Below, piece after piece: positions 1-7,659 of a stretch of DNA of 20,555 nucleotides. The translations under genes were made by a program, and so were the position numbers. The number at the start of each line of letters is the position of its first letter. The stretch's first letter is position 1. The notes beneath the pieces are model-generated. The model saw only the letters and a list, made by a program, of their open reading frames with translations, did not search any database and was not told the DNA's origin. Origin of the DNA: CAZAQS01 sp964486825. GTDB lineage: Bacteria > Chloroflexota > Anaerolineae > Anaerolineales > UBA4823. The stretch lies in contig CAZAQS010000068.1 of NCBI GenBank assembly GCA_964486825.1, positions 1-20,555 on the forward strand, given 5' to 3'.

Positions 1-483
1 GAACCAGCCTAGCTTGACTGCAAAGAAGAAGATCATCAGCAGAGCCAACCAAAAGTTGGGGATGCTCTGACCCAGCAAGCCCAATAAGCGCGCTAGCATA
101 TCCCATATGCTGCCAGGAGTCGAGCCTCCCACCAGTCCTAATGGGACGGCCACCACCACAGACATCAGCAACGCCATTCCAGCCAGCTCCATGGTCGCTG
201 GCAAGCGCTCGATGACCAGGGGCATAGCTGGTCGCTTGAAATATAAAGAATTACCGAAATCGCCGCGCACTGCAGAAGTCATAAACGTCCAGAACTGCAC
301 GTACATTGGACGGTCAAACCCCATCGTCTTTCGGAAGGCTTCGACGCTTTCTTCGCTGGATTCGCGCGGCATCATCAACCTGGCCGGGTCCCCCGTTACA
401 CGAACCATGAAAAAGACCAGCACAAGTACCCCGACAAGGATCAGGACCGATTGGAACAAACGAGAGAGGAGGTATCGCTGCAT
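1..483 (-). CDS. ABC transporter permease, DppB/OppB type (partial, C-terminus off the left edge)
   Basis: The first 161 residues of an inner-membrane permease of the peptide/opine/nickel importer family (binding-protein-dependent transport, BPD_transp_1 class) are present. The frame stays open to base 1, so the C-terminal part lies outside the window. The start MQRYLLSRLFQSVLILVGVL gives the typical N-terminal membrane helix, followed by the family's periplasmic stretch with a GDPAR segment and a GDFGNS segment. A second helix (MELAGMALLMSVVVAVPLGL) and the beginning of a third (LGQSIPNFWLALLMIFFF) follow. The ATG at 483 is chosen because the homology-like N-terminus begins exactly there; the ribosome site (GAAAAGAAAG) is weak. 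It lies 156 bp downstream of the substrate-binding protein gene on the same strand, so both should belong to one importer operon. The substrate cannot be read from the permease. Confidence 0.93.
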   Translation of the reverse strand, partial: MQRYLLSRLFQSVLILVGVLVLVFFMVRVTGDPARLMMPRESSEESVEAFRKTMGFDRPMYVQFWTFMTSAVRGDFGNSLYFKRPAMPLVIERLPATMELAGMALLMSVVVAVPLGLVGGSTPGSIWDMLARLLGLLGQSIPNFWLALLMIFFFAVKLGWF

Positions 484-535
484 CAGCCTGCTTTCTTTTC
501 TAGGTAATGTTCACAGGTTAGGATGAACCCATCTA

Positions 536-567
536 CCCGGAGGGTGTCTTATTCTACACCCTCCGGG
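536..567 (-). other. Intercistronic 12-bp perfect hairpin between importer genes
   Basis: CCCGGAGGGTGT (536-547) is a perfect inverted repeat of ACACCCTCCGGG (556-567) with an 8-nt loop. It sits between the stop of the substrate-binding protein gene and the start of the permease gene. On the minus strand, the direction of transcription, the stem is followed by TAGATGGGTTC, not a T-run, so it is not a standard intrinsic terminator. In binding-protein importers such stems commonly protect the 3' end of the binding-protein mRNA, or partly stop transcription, so that the binding protein is made in excess of the permease. That role is inferred here. Confidence 0.7.
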
Positions 568-639
568 AAGTTGGTTGGCCTTCAAGCTACAAGGTAGAAA
601 AAATTATCCTCGCCTGACTTGTAGCCAGTAGAAAATGGA

Positions 640-2289
640 TCAGTTGGTAACCCAGGTCTCCCAAAGGTAGTACTCTTCCGCTCCGCGGGGTTTGTAGTTC
701 TGAACGTGATCGCGGATGGCTTCGAAAGCAACCGGTTCGTACAGGTAGATGAAGGGAGGATTTTCCACCATATACCGCTGGATCTCCTCGTAGAGGGCCT
801 TGCGCTCGTCGATGTCGACGGTGGTACCGATTTCGTGCAACATGCTGATGATGGTTTCATCTTCCCAGGAAGAATAGGAAGCGTCCGGGCCGAGCAGAGC
901 GCCGGTCATCCGGTTGTAGGCCTCACCGGCAACTTCCGACCAGCTATCACCGAACAAAGGCGGCAGCTCCTTGGCTGCTTCCAGGTCCCAATAGTGACCC
1001 GACTCCATGATCTCGAGGTCGGTCTGGATGCCAACTTCTGCCAGGTATGCCTGAACTGCTTCGCAAACTTCCTCGAAGTGCGCATAGGCGCCAGCCGGGC
1101 ATGCAAAGCCCATCGAGAAGCCGTTAGGATAGCCAGCCTCTGCCAGTAGCTCGCGCGCCCTATCAGGATCGTAGCCAAATGGCTCAACTGCCCCATAGCC
1201 AAGCTCTCCGGTTGCTACAAAGCCGGTGGATTCCTTGAAGTATCCGTTGAAGAGAGCATCGATGATGGCCTGGACATCAACGGCGTAGTTCATGGCCTGG
1301 CGGACAAGGGGATCCTCAGTGGGTTGCCCCACGCCTGATGTCATGTTGTTGAAAGCAATATAGTAGACCCGGGTAACTGGATAGCGGATAACTTGAACGC
1401 CCTGAGCGCCCAGCAGGCTTTGTGCTTCCTCAGCGCTCAAGCGGCCTACGATATCCACTTCCCCGGTTTGGATGGCAGCCACACGGGTGGCCGATTCGGG
1501 AATCGGGCGGATGATCAGGGTTTCGATCTTCGGGTAGCCTTCTCTCCAGTAGTTGGGGTTGGCTTGGTAAGTGACATGGTCCCCGGTGACTTGCTCTACG
1601 AGCATAAAGGGCCCGGTGCCAACAGGATTATTACCGAACTCAATCTCGCCGACTTCCTCAAAGTATTGGGGAGGTACTACTACCCAGTGAGTGGCGATGG
1701 TTCTGAGCAGGAGTGGTTTTGGTTCTGTGGTCGTGATCTTTACGGTGAGATCGTCGACCTTTTCAACATTGTCGGCCATTCTCCAGCGCTCATTCCAGGC
1801 CAGATCAGGATTTTTATAGCGGTCCCAGGAGAAAACAACCGCGTCTGCATTGAAGGGCTCCCCATTGTGGAATGTAACCCCCTCACGTAAGTGAAAGATA
1901 TACTCAAGCCCATCATCCGAGATTTCCCAGCTTACAGCCAGGGAAGGCTCGAGTTCTCCATCATCGTTTACCCAGATCAGGGAGTCATAAAGGGGACGTG
2001 ATGCGTTGCGGGTTTGTTGTTCTGCTGCCAATGGTCCATCGAGAGTGTTTGGGTAGGTAGAAACTGCCACTCGTAGAGTACCCTCGGGTTGAGGGCTTTC
2101 CGGTTCTGCCGGGACCTCGACAGTTTGAATGATGGTCTCTACAACTGGAACTTCTACAGTTTCAACAGCTACCACGGTCTCTCGGATGACTTCGACCACA
2201 GGGGCTGCTGTTGGAGTAGCGCAAGATCCGAGGATCATTGCCAAAATAATGCTGATGCCAAGAATGGTCCAGGTTTTCCTATTGGCCAT
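640..2289 (-). CDS. ABC transporter substrate-binding lipoprotein, family 5 (peptide/opine/nickel type)
   Basis: 549-residue extracytoplasmic solute-binding protein of the SBP_bac_5 family, which delivers peptides, opines, nickel chelates or related solutes to a DppBC-type importer. The N-terminus has a lysine-bearing n-region, a hydrophobic core and the lipobox LGSC, placing the lipid-modified cysteine at residue 23. A 35-40 residue linker rich in V, E and T follows, a style common in Chloroflexota binding proteins. The mature domain shows family signatures: a GTLRVAVSTYPNTLDGPL start, an LREGVTFHNGEPFNADAVVF segment, and the closing aromatic region near the C-terminus. The ATG at 2289 is chosen over an in-frame TTG at 2400 because AAGGAG lies just upstream and the signal peptide begins there. 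It is transcribed away from the DeoR-type regulator gene, and the adjoining methylated-amine operon suggests the ligand may be a related amine; that is inference. Confidence 0.95.
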   Translation of the reverse strand: MANRKTWTILGISIILAMILGSCATPTAAPVVEVIRETVVAVETVEVPVVETIIQTVEVPAEPESPQPEGTLRVAVSTYPNTLDGPLAAEQQTRNASRPLYDSLIWVNDDGELEPSLAVSWEISDDGLEYIFHLREGVTFHNGEPFNADAVVFSWDRYKNPDLAWNERWRMADNVEKVDDLTVKITTTEPKPLLLRTIATHWVVVPPQYFEEVGEIEFGNNPVGTGPFMLVEQVTGDHVTYQANPNYWREGYPKIETLIIRPIPESATRVAAIQTGEVDIVGRLSAEEAQSLLGAQGVQVIRYPVTRVYYIAFNNMTSGVGQPTEDPLVRQAMNYAVDVQAIIDALFNGYFKESTGFVATGELGYGAVEPFGYDPDRARELLAEAGYPNGFSMGFACPAGAYAHFEEVCEAVQAYLAEVGIQTDLEIMESGHYWDLEAAKELPPLFGDSWSEVAGEAYNRMTGALLGPDASYSSWEDETIISMLHEIGTTVDIDERKALYEEIQRYMVENPPFIYLYEPVAFEAIRDHVQNYKPRGAEEYYLWETWVTN

Positions 2290-2666
2290 TTCAACTTCTC
2301 CTTTTTTATCTAGGTGGCTGGAGGAACGAGGTACAGTTAGGGTCGGCTCTCTGGGGTTACACTCTGCTGGATTCACCTCCTTACTCGCGCTACAAGTCAA
2401 TGCTTTTGACGCCTATGAGGTTGGCGGTTCCACCGCGATGCCTGCAGCTGGAAGTGATAAAGTATTTCACACCTGCGAAATGGGTGCCTGGGCTGCGGTT
2501 GGTAGAGGGGCCATAAAACGAAAGCCCGAATTTGATTAATTGCAGTTGTACCTGAATAAGCCTAATGGAGCGGTTATAAACCGTTCCTATCAACCTGTAT
2601 AAGGAGTACTTTCAATGGCGATAGGATAATTTCTATTGGCGAGCACTAGAAATATCGATACATACC
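2290..2666 (-). other. Long 5' leader of the importer operon
   Basis: If transcription starts from the promoter at 2667-2695, the binding-protein mRNA carries about 370 nt before its ATG. I see no convincing protein gene here. The leader holds a palindrome at 2568-2586, a short hairpin GCGGTGGAACCGC around 2424-2436, and a near-perfect Shine-Dalgarno AAGGAGGTGA at 2382-2373 with no usable ORF after it (GTG followed at once by TAA, 13 nt downstream). A leader this long may be regulatory, but no known riboswitch class was recognised with confidence. Confidence 0.4.
2568..2586. promoter_or_regulatory. Candidate operator palindrome in the divergent control region
   Basis: CGGTTATAAACCG has 5-bp perfect arms (CGGTT/AACCG) around ATA. 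The symmetry extends to 8-bp arms with one mismatch across 2568-2586. It lies downstream of the importer promoter and upstream of the importer gene. It is a plausible repressor site for the adjacent DeoR-family protein or another dimeric regulator; binding is inferred from symmetry and position only. Confidence 0.3.
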
Positions 2667-2695
2667 ATTATACACAAAATGTAAAAACTTGCAAA
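2667..2695 (-). promoter_or_regulatory. Predicted sigma-70-type promoter for the importer operon
   Basis: Read on the minus strand, TTTGCA (2695-2690) is followed by a 17-bp spacer and a perfect TATAAT (2672-2667). The -35 matches four of six consensus bases. The -35 box overlaps the -35 box of the opposite promoter, so the two transcripts diverge from the same few bases. Confidence 0.5.
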
Positions 2696-2717
2696 TCATT
2701 GCAAAATTCGTTATAAT
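2689..2717 (+). promoter_or_regulatory. Predicted sigma-70-type promoter for the regulator/methylated-amine operon
   Basis: TTGCAA (2689-2694), a 17-bp spacer and a perfect TATAAT (2712-2717) lie about 58 bp ahead of the GTG start of the DeoR-family gene. TTGCAAA occurs twice, at 2689-2695 and 2699-2705, a spacing of one helical turn that could serve as a tandem regulator site. No comparable promoter was seen between the downstream genes, so this one probably drives the whole operon. Confidence 0.6.
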
Positions 2718-2761
2718 CAAACCGCATAACAATCAAAATCCTTCATAAACAATTGAAAAGC

Positions 2762-2777
2762 AGGGACTGATGTAGTG
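2762..2777 (+). promoter_or_regulatory. Ribosome site and overlapping start-stop codons before the regulator gene
   Basis: AGGGA (2762-2766) lies 8 nt before the GTG start at 2775. An ATG at 2770-2772 is followed directly by TAG (2773-2775), whose last base is the first base of the GTG start. The ATG is therefore a one-codon dead end, and GTG is the only start that opens the long frame. Confidence 0.5.
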
Positions 2778-3572
2778 AGCAAAAGTCTCATTCCGGCTCA
2801 AAGACGCGAGCGAATCCAGGAATATCTAGCTACTCAAAATATCGTCTCCAGCGCCGAATTATGTGAGCTTCTGGATGTCTCAGAAGCTACCATTCGCCGG
2901 GATTTGGAGTGGCTGGAGAATGAGGGTATCCTTGAACGCACTCATGGGGGAGCCATGTTAAGCCAGAGGGTACAGCTTGAGCTTCAATACGTTTACAGGG
3001 TGCAGAGCCATGCTGAAGAAAAAAGGCAGATTGGAATTGTCGCCGCTTCTATGATTGAAGATGGCGACATTGTTTTTATCAATAGCGGAACCACAACCAC
3101 ACAAGTTATCCGGCATATCCGCAGTACTGCAGATGTTACCCTGGTCACCAATAACGTGCCAGCCTGCCTGGAGCTTAGCGACCACGGATTTGAGGTCTTG
3201 CTGCTGGGAGGTTCCTATCACCCCACCTCCCAGTCTTCTGCGGGTCGCTTTGCCACCGAAAATTTGAACAGGATCTATGCCACGAAGGCGATCCTCGCTG
3301 TGGATGGATTAAGCCTCAAGTTTGGCTGCACCGTACCTACCAATTCTGAAGCCGAAGTGAACCAGTTAATGATCCAACGCAACCGGGGACCATTGATCGT
3401 GGTTACCGATCATAGTAAATGGGGCGTCGTCTCGAACTTCGAAATTGCCAGAGTTGACCAAATCCACACCCTGGTAACGGATGATGGTTTGGATGCTCAT
3501 GCAAGGGCAGTTTTATCGGCTTATCCCATGAACTTAGTTATCGCTAGACAGAAACAGCCTGATCGGGTCTGA
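2775..3572 (+). CDS. DeoR-family transcriptional regulator
   Basis: 265-residue cytoplasmic DNA-binding regulator of usual family length. Residues 6-60 form the winged helix-turn-helix (QRRERIQEYLATQNIVSSAE, then LLDVSEATIRRDLEWLENEG and the wing ERTHGGAM). Residues about 75-235 form the DeoR sensor domain, with the ligand-loop signature INSGTTTTQ, the VTNN segment, the LLGGSYHPTS segment and a late VVTDHSKWG. This domain usually binds phosphorylated sugars or similar phosphorylated metabolites. A GTG start at 2775 is used because the nearby ATG is followed at once by a stop. It is the first gene of the plus-strand operon and diverges from the importer, so it probably controls both, perhaps through the direct repeats at 2689-2705 or the palindrome at 2568-2586. 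A DeoR protein in a methylated-amine locus is atypical; its effector is unknown. Confidence 0.95.
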   Translation: MSKSLIPAQRRERIQEYLATQNIVSSAELCELLDVSEATIRRDLEWLENEGILERTHGGAMLSQRVQLELQYVYRVQSHAEEKRQIGIVAASMIEDGDIVFINSGTTTTQVIRHIRSTADVTLVTNNVPACLELSDHGFEVLLLGGSYHPTSQSSAGRFATENLNRIYATKAILAVDGLSLKFGCTVPTNSEAEVNQLMIQRNRGPLIVVTDHSKWGVVSNFEIARVDQIHTLVTDDGLDAHARAVLSAYPMNLVIARQKQPDRV

Positions 3573-3623
3573 TCTGTCCGGAATCTATATCCATCTTAGA
3601 TAATTTAATACGGAGAAGAATAA

Positions 3624-6050
3624 ATGAAAAACCAGGCAAGGGTAGTCGTCGTAGGTGGTGGGATTTTTGGCGTCAATATCGCATACCATCTCGCAAAAAT
3701 GGGCTGGACTGACCTCATTTTGCTGGACAAGAATGAGATTGCTAGTGGGGAAACTGGACATGCAGCTGGCCTGGTCACTCAATTCGCGACCTCTAACACG
3801 TTGATGCAATTTCGCAAGTACAGCATCGAGCTGTACAGCGAGCTGGGACTGATGGAGCACGTCGGCAGCCTGCGGGTAGCCTCTTCGGAGGACCAGTTCA
3901 AGGAGTTGCAGCGTTCTGTCAGCCGGGCCCGGGCGATCGGGATGGAAGTGGACATCATCAGCCCGCAGGAAGCCCGGGAAATCATGCCAGAGATAAGCGG
4001 GGAGAACCTGTACGGGGCCATCTACCTGCCAAGGGATGGGCACCTGGACCCTTACCATACCACCACCAGCATGGCGCGCATGGTGCGGGAAATGGGCGGG
4101 ACGGTTGTTACGAACGTACGCATGACAGGCATCGAGCTCTCACCCAAAGGGGAGATCAAGCGGGTCCTTACCGAACAAGGTCCCATCGATACTGAGATTG
4201 TAATAAACGCCGCCGGCCTTTGGGCGCCAAAAGTGGCTGCCATGGCTGGCATACATATCCCAACGACGCCTGTTGATCACCAGCATATCGCGCTGAAGGC
4301 CGTCAAGGGCCATGAGCTGCCTCATCACACGCCCTGTCTCAGGGACCCGGATAACCTGGTTTATATGCGTGAGGAAGCCGGCGGCCTGGTGATCGGGGGG
4401 TATGAGCCCAATCCGAATGCGCGTTGGATCGACGGGGTACCCTGGGAGCATGGTGGGCGGGCTCTACCGGGTGACTACGATCGCTTCGAGCAATTGCTGG
4501 AAGGAGCGATCCGCCGTATTCCCTACCTTGAGAATGCCGAAATCGTAGCCCTGGTCAACCATCCTGGGGCTTACGTGCCGGACTGCCAGCCGATCGTTGG
4601 CCCGATGCCTGGAGCGCGCGGCTTCTGGATGGCATGTGGCATGTCGTTGAACGGGTTTGGCGCCGCAGGAGGGGTTGGCAGGCTGCTGGCGAACTGGATT
4701 ACGGGGACAGAGCCTGACCTGGACATCTACTCTTTCAAGGCTACCCGGTTTGGCAATTATTACAGCAGCCCTTATTATGCAGCCGAGCGTACTCGAGAGA
4801 GCGTGAAGTATTACTACCGCCTGAAATTCCCGAATGACGAGAATGAGTGGGCGCGCCCGCACAGAACCAGCCCGCTACATTACCGGCTCCAGGATCTGGG
4901 AGCAGTGTTCGGAGAGAAATATGGTTGGGAACGGGTCAATTATATCGACCCAGGCAAACCTACCCGCAGAATGGGAGCAGACCAGCGCGAGTGGGGCTGG
5001 ACCTGCCCGCCATATTTTGAGCGAGTGGGCGTAGAGCACCAGGCCGTCCGGGAAAGGGCTGGCCTGTTTGACCTGAGCTCGTTCGGCAAAATCGAAGTCA
5101 GCGGCCCGGGTGCAACCTCATTGATGCAAAGGGTGACGGATAATGACGTGGATAAGCCGGTGGGTGCTGTGATTTACACCCAGTTCTTGAACCCCAACGG
5201 GGGGATGGAGTCGGATGTAACGGTCACACGGCTGGCAGAAGACCGATATCGGGTGATCACGGGATCGTCTTTTATCTCGAACGACCTGGGATGGTTGAGG
5301 ATGAACCACCAGGAGGGCGATGGAGTGGTACAGATCCAGGACGTGACGATGCAATATTCCTGCCTGGCGCTTTGGGGGCCCAAATCCCGGCTGGTTCTCC
5401 AAGGTATCACCACTTCAGATGTTTCAAACGATGCTTTACCCTATATGGCAGCCAGGAGCATCGAGGTGAGGGGATTTGAGGTGCTTGCCCAGCGCGTTAG
5501 CTATGTTGGAGAGTTGGGTTGGGAGTTGTATGCACCTTGGGAGAGGGCAGTGCAGCTCTGGGATGCGTTAATTGAAGCGGGCGTTGAACATGGCCTGGAG
5601 GTAGGCGGTTACAAGGCTCTCGATTCTCTCCGTCTCGAGAAAGGCTACCGCTATTTCACAGCCGATATCACCGCATTGGAAACACCCTATGAAGCTGGCT
5701 TGGGTTTCTGTGTCAAGCTGGACAAGGGTGATTTCATCGGCCGGCAGGCTTTGCTGAAGGCCCGTGCAGATGGTTTGAAGCATAAATTGTGCACGTTGGT
5801 ATTGGATGGAGAAGCCTATATCCCGGTGTATGGAGGGGAAGCAGTTTATTTGGACGGGAAGGTGGTATCCCGTGTGCGTAGTGGTGGCTATGGTTACAGC
5901 ATCCGGCGAAATATCGCCTATGCTTATCTTCCGGTAGAGCAGGCCAGGCGCGGTACACAGGTAGAAATCGAGGTGTTCGACAGGCGCGTCCCTGCCCAGG
6001 TGGGGCCGACCGTGCTGCTTGAGTCGCAGGGGCCTGGAATCAAGGGCTGA
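3624..6050 (+). CDS. Dimethylglycine/sarcosine dehydrogenase-like FAD oxidoreductase fused to GcvT domain
   Basis: 808-residue flavoenzyme of the dimethylglycine dehydrogenase/sarcosine dehydrogenase architecture. Order: DAO FAD domain (about 6-370), FAO_M linker domain (about 375-430), GcvT folate-binding aminomethyltransferase domain (about 435-690) and GcvT C-terminal barrel (about 700-800). The dinucleotide motif is GGGIFG (11-16), and D35 closes the second strand. The segment SGETGHAAGL places His46 where family members bind FAD covalently. Known enzymes oxidise an N-methyl group of dimethylglycine or sarcosine and pass the one-carbon unit to tetrahydrofolate in the GcvT module. The start follows GGAGAAG at a good distance. 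The regulator gene is 51 nt upstream and the MttB-family gene 61 nt downstream. The exact substrate (dimethylglycine, sarcosine or another N-methylated amino acid) cannot be decided from sequence. Confidence 0.93.
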   Translation: MKNQARVVVVGGGIFGVNIAYHLAKMGWTDLILLDKNEIASGETGHAAGLVTQFATSNTLMQFRKYSIELYSELGLMEHVGSLRVASSEDQFKELQRSVSRARAIGMEVDIISPQEAREIMPEISGENLYGAIYLPRDGHLDPYHTTTSMARMVREMGGTVVTNVRMTGIELSPKGEIKRVLTEQGPIDTEIVINAAGLWAPKVAAMAGIHIPTTPVDHQHIALKAVKGHELPHHTPCLRDPDNLVYMREEAGGLVIGGYEPNPNARWIDGVPWEHGGRALPGDYDRFEQLLEGAIRRIPYLENAEIVALVNHPGAYVPDCQPIVGPMPGARGFWMACGMSLNGFGAAGGVGRLLANWITGTEPDLDIYSFKATRFGNYYSSPYYAAERTRESVKYYYRLKFPNDENEWARPHRTSPLHYRLQDLGAVFGEKYGWERVNYIDPGKPTRRMGADQREWGWTCPPYFERVGVEHQAVRERAGLFDLSSFGKIEVSGPGATSLMQRVTDNDVDKPVGAVIYTQFLNPNGGMESDVTVTRLAEDRYRVITGSSFISNDLGWLRMNHQEGDGVVQIQDVTMQYSCLALWGPKSRLVLQGITTSDVSNDALPYMAARSIEVRGFEVLAQRVSYVGELGWELYAPWERAVQLWDALIEAGVEHGLEVGGYKALDSLRLEKGYRYFTADITALETPYEAGLGFCVKLDKGDFIGRQALLKARADGLKHKLCTLVLDGEAYIPVYGGEAVYLDGKVVSRVRSGGYGYSIRRNIAYAYLPVEQARRGTQVEIEVFDRRVPAQVGPTVLLESQGPGIKG

Positions 6051-6062
6051 TCTTTTTTCCAA

Positions 6063-6085
6063 TCAGGCCCAGATTACCGGGCTGA
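6063..6085 (+). other. Small intercistronic stem-loop before the MttB-family gene
   Basis: TCAGGCCC (6063-6070) can pair with GGGCTGA (6079-6085) as a 7-bp stem with one bulged G and an 8-nt loop. There is no T-run after it, so it is not a terminator. It could influence mRNA stability or translation of the following gene; no function is demonstrated. Confidence 0.3.
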
Positions 6086-6111
6086 ACCCACCATAATCAC
6101 CGGAGAAACTG

Positions 6112-7563
6112 ATGTTACAGTTTGCAGAAGTCATCACATCCGAACAGGTGGAACGGATCCACGAAGCCTCGCTTGAAATCCTGGAGGATGTCGGGCTATC
6201 CGTCCGCAACCACAAGGCCCGCCAGGTATTCGAGCGGCATGGCTGCCGTATCGAAAGTGGCACTGATCTGGTGAAATTCATTCCCGCAGTGGTGGAAGAA
6301 TTTAGATTGTATTTTCCACCCAGCTTTACCTTCCACGGCCGGGATCCGCGCTTTGACCGGACCATACCCGGCGAAGGCCCGCTCATCGTAACGGGTAGCT
6401 CCGCTCCTAACCTGATCGATCCAATAAGCGGTCTTGAGAGGCGCTCCACCTCAACCGACATCGCTACGATAGCTCATTTGATCAACGAGCTGCCCGGGTA
6501 TGATGTGTTTTCCATCTCTACCCTGGCAGATGATGCACCAGAGGGGCATTTTACCCTGGCTCGCCTTTATCCAGCCCTGAAGAATTGCTTGAAACCCGTA
6601 CGCAGTACAGCCACAGACCGGGAAGACGCGCAGATGATATTGGAGCTGGCTTACCTGATCGCCGGCAGCGAAGACGCCTACCGTGAGCGACCCTTTGTCA
6701 CTCACCACTTCTGTCCTGTGGTGTCTCCTCTGACGATGGATTTTGCTTCCACTGAAATGGTGATGTTCTTTGCCGAGAAAGGCCTGCCTGTGTACGGTAG
6801 CGTGGTGCCCAACGCAGGTTTGAGCTCACCGATGACAATGGCTGGAACGTTAGCGCAAGGCAATGCTGAGTTCCTGGCCTCTTCGGTGCTTCTCCAGATG
6901 GTGCGCGCCGGCACACCTTTGATCTACAGTACCTTGCCCACTGTAGCTGACTTGCGCACAGGCGTGTATGCTTCCGGTGGGATCGAGTGCGGTCTTCTGC
7001 ATATGGCTTTTGCCCAGATGGCGCGCTTTTATAAAGTTCCCTACGGAGGCTATATTGGGTTGAGCAATTCGAAGATCAACGATGCCCAATCCGGTTATGA
7101 AACTGGAATGTCCACGCTGGCGGGAGTCCTGGCAGGCATGGATATGCTCAATATGGGCGGCCTGCTGGATGCACTGAAAGCCTTCGACTTCGCCAAGGCG
7201 GTGATCGATGATGAGATTGCCCTGATGCTCAAGCGAATCGTGCGTGGAATCCAGTTTTCTGAGGCAGACCTGGCGCTGGATGTGATTTCAGAGGTTGGGC
7301 CGGGTGGCATGTTCATGGTTCACGAACACACAGTTTCGCATATGCGGTCGATTGCGGTAACTCCAAAAATATCGGATCGTGAGACGCGCCAGGTTTGGGA
7401 GGCAAAGAACAGCCTTGATGCCCAGGCTCGGGCCATGCGGCGAGTTCGAGAGATTTTGGGAAAAGATAGCTCGGCTATATTTCCTCCGGAAGTTGAGCAG
7501 CGCATACGGGCCCGCTTTGAAAACCTGGTAGCGGGAGATGCAATCCTTCCGGTAGGTTTGTAA
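6112..7563 (+). CDS. Trimethylamine methyltransferase (MttB) family protein, non-pyrrolysine type
   Basis: 483-residue TIM-barrel methyltransferase of the MttB superfamily (COG5598), full length for the family. Characterised members move a methyl group from trimethylamine (pyrrolysine enzymes) or from glycine betaine, proline betaine or carnitine (pyrrolysine-free enzymes such as MtgB) to a corrinoid protein. Supporting segments are ITSEQVERIHEASLEILEDV at the N-terminus, the central LSNSKINDAQSGYE region, typical of the active-site side of the barrel, and the C-terminal GPGGMF followed by HEHT. The frame has no internal TAG, and TAG serves as an ordinary stop elsewhere in the window (for example at 8596-8598), so pyrrolysine is not expected. 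GGAG stands 7 nt before the ATG. The gene follows the DMGDH-like gene in the same operon, which suggests sequential demethylation of one compound. No corrinoid protein or corrinoid-activating gene is in the window. Confidence 0.93.
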   Translation: MLQFAEVITSEQVERIHEASLEILEDVGLSVRNHKARQVFERHGCRIESGTDLVKFIPAVVEEFRLYFPPSFTFHGRDPRFDRTIPGEGPLIVTGSSAPNLIDPISGLERRSTSTDIATIAHLINELPGYDVFSISTLADDAPEGHFTLARLYPALKNCLKPVRSTATDREDAQMILELAYLIAGSEDAYRERPFVTHHFCPVVSPLTMDFASTEMVMFFAEKGLPVYGSVVPNAGLSSPMTMAGTLAQGNAEFLASSVLLQMVRAGTPLIYSTLPTVADLRTGVYASGGIECGLLHMAFAQMARFYKVPYGGYIGLSNSKINDAQSGYETGMSTLAGVLAGMDMLNMGGLLDALKAFDFAKAVIDDEIALMLKRIVRGIQFSEADLALDVISEVGPGGMFMVHEHTVSHMRSIAVTPKISDRETRQVWEAKNSLDAQARAMRRVREILGKDSSAIFPPEVEQRIRARFENLVAGDAILPVGL

Positions 7564-7659
7564 TGTTGGCTGGTAGAAGATCCGGCCGTTAGCGGTGATA
7601 TCGCCATCAGTCACTCAATGCTGGATGTTAATCATACGAAACAAGGAGATCGAGGCGTT

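Noticed and set aside
107..526. 139-codon plus-strand frame at the left edge
   Set aside because: The minus strand encodes a DppB-type permease with proper membrane helices open to the edge; the plus frame is its shadow.
1393..1890. 165-codon plus-strand frame inside the binding-protein gene
   Set aside because: Antisense shadow of the family-5 binding protein; no ribosome site or known domain.
2390..2593. 67-codon minus-strand frame in the importer leader
   Set aside because: No ribosome site at its TTG start, no recognisable similarity, and it ends just before the binding protein's own leader features; probably chance.
6112..7563. Pyrrolysine in the MttB-family protein
   Set aside because: The whole 483-codon frame has no internal TAG, and TAG is used as an ordinary stop by several neighbouring genes.
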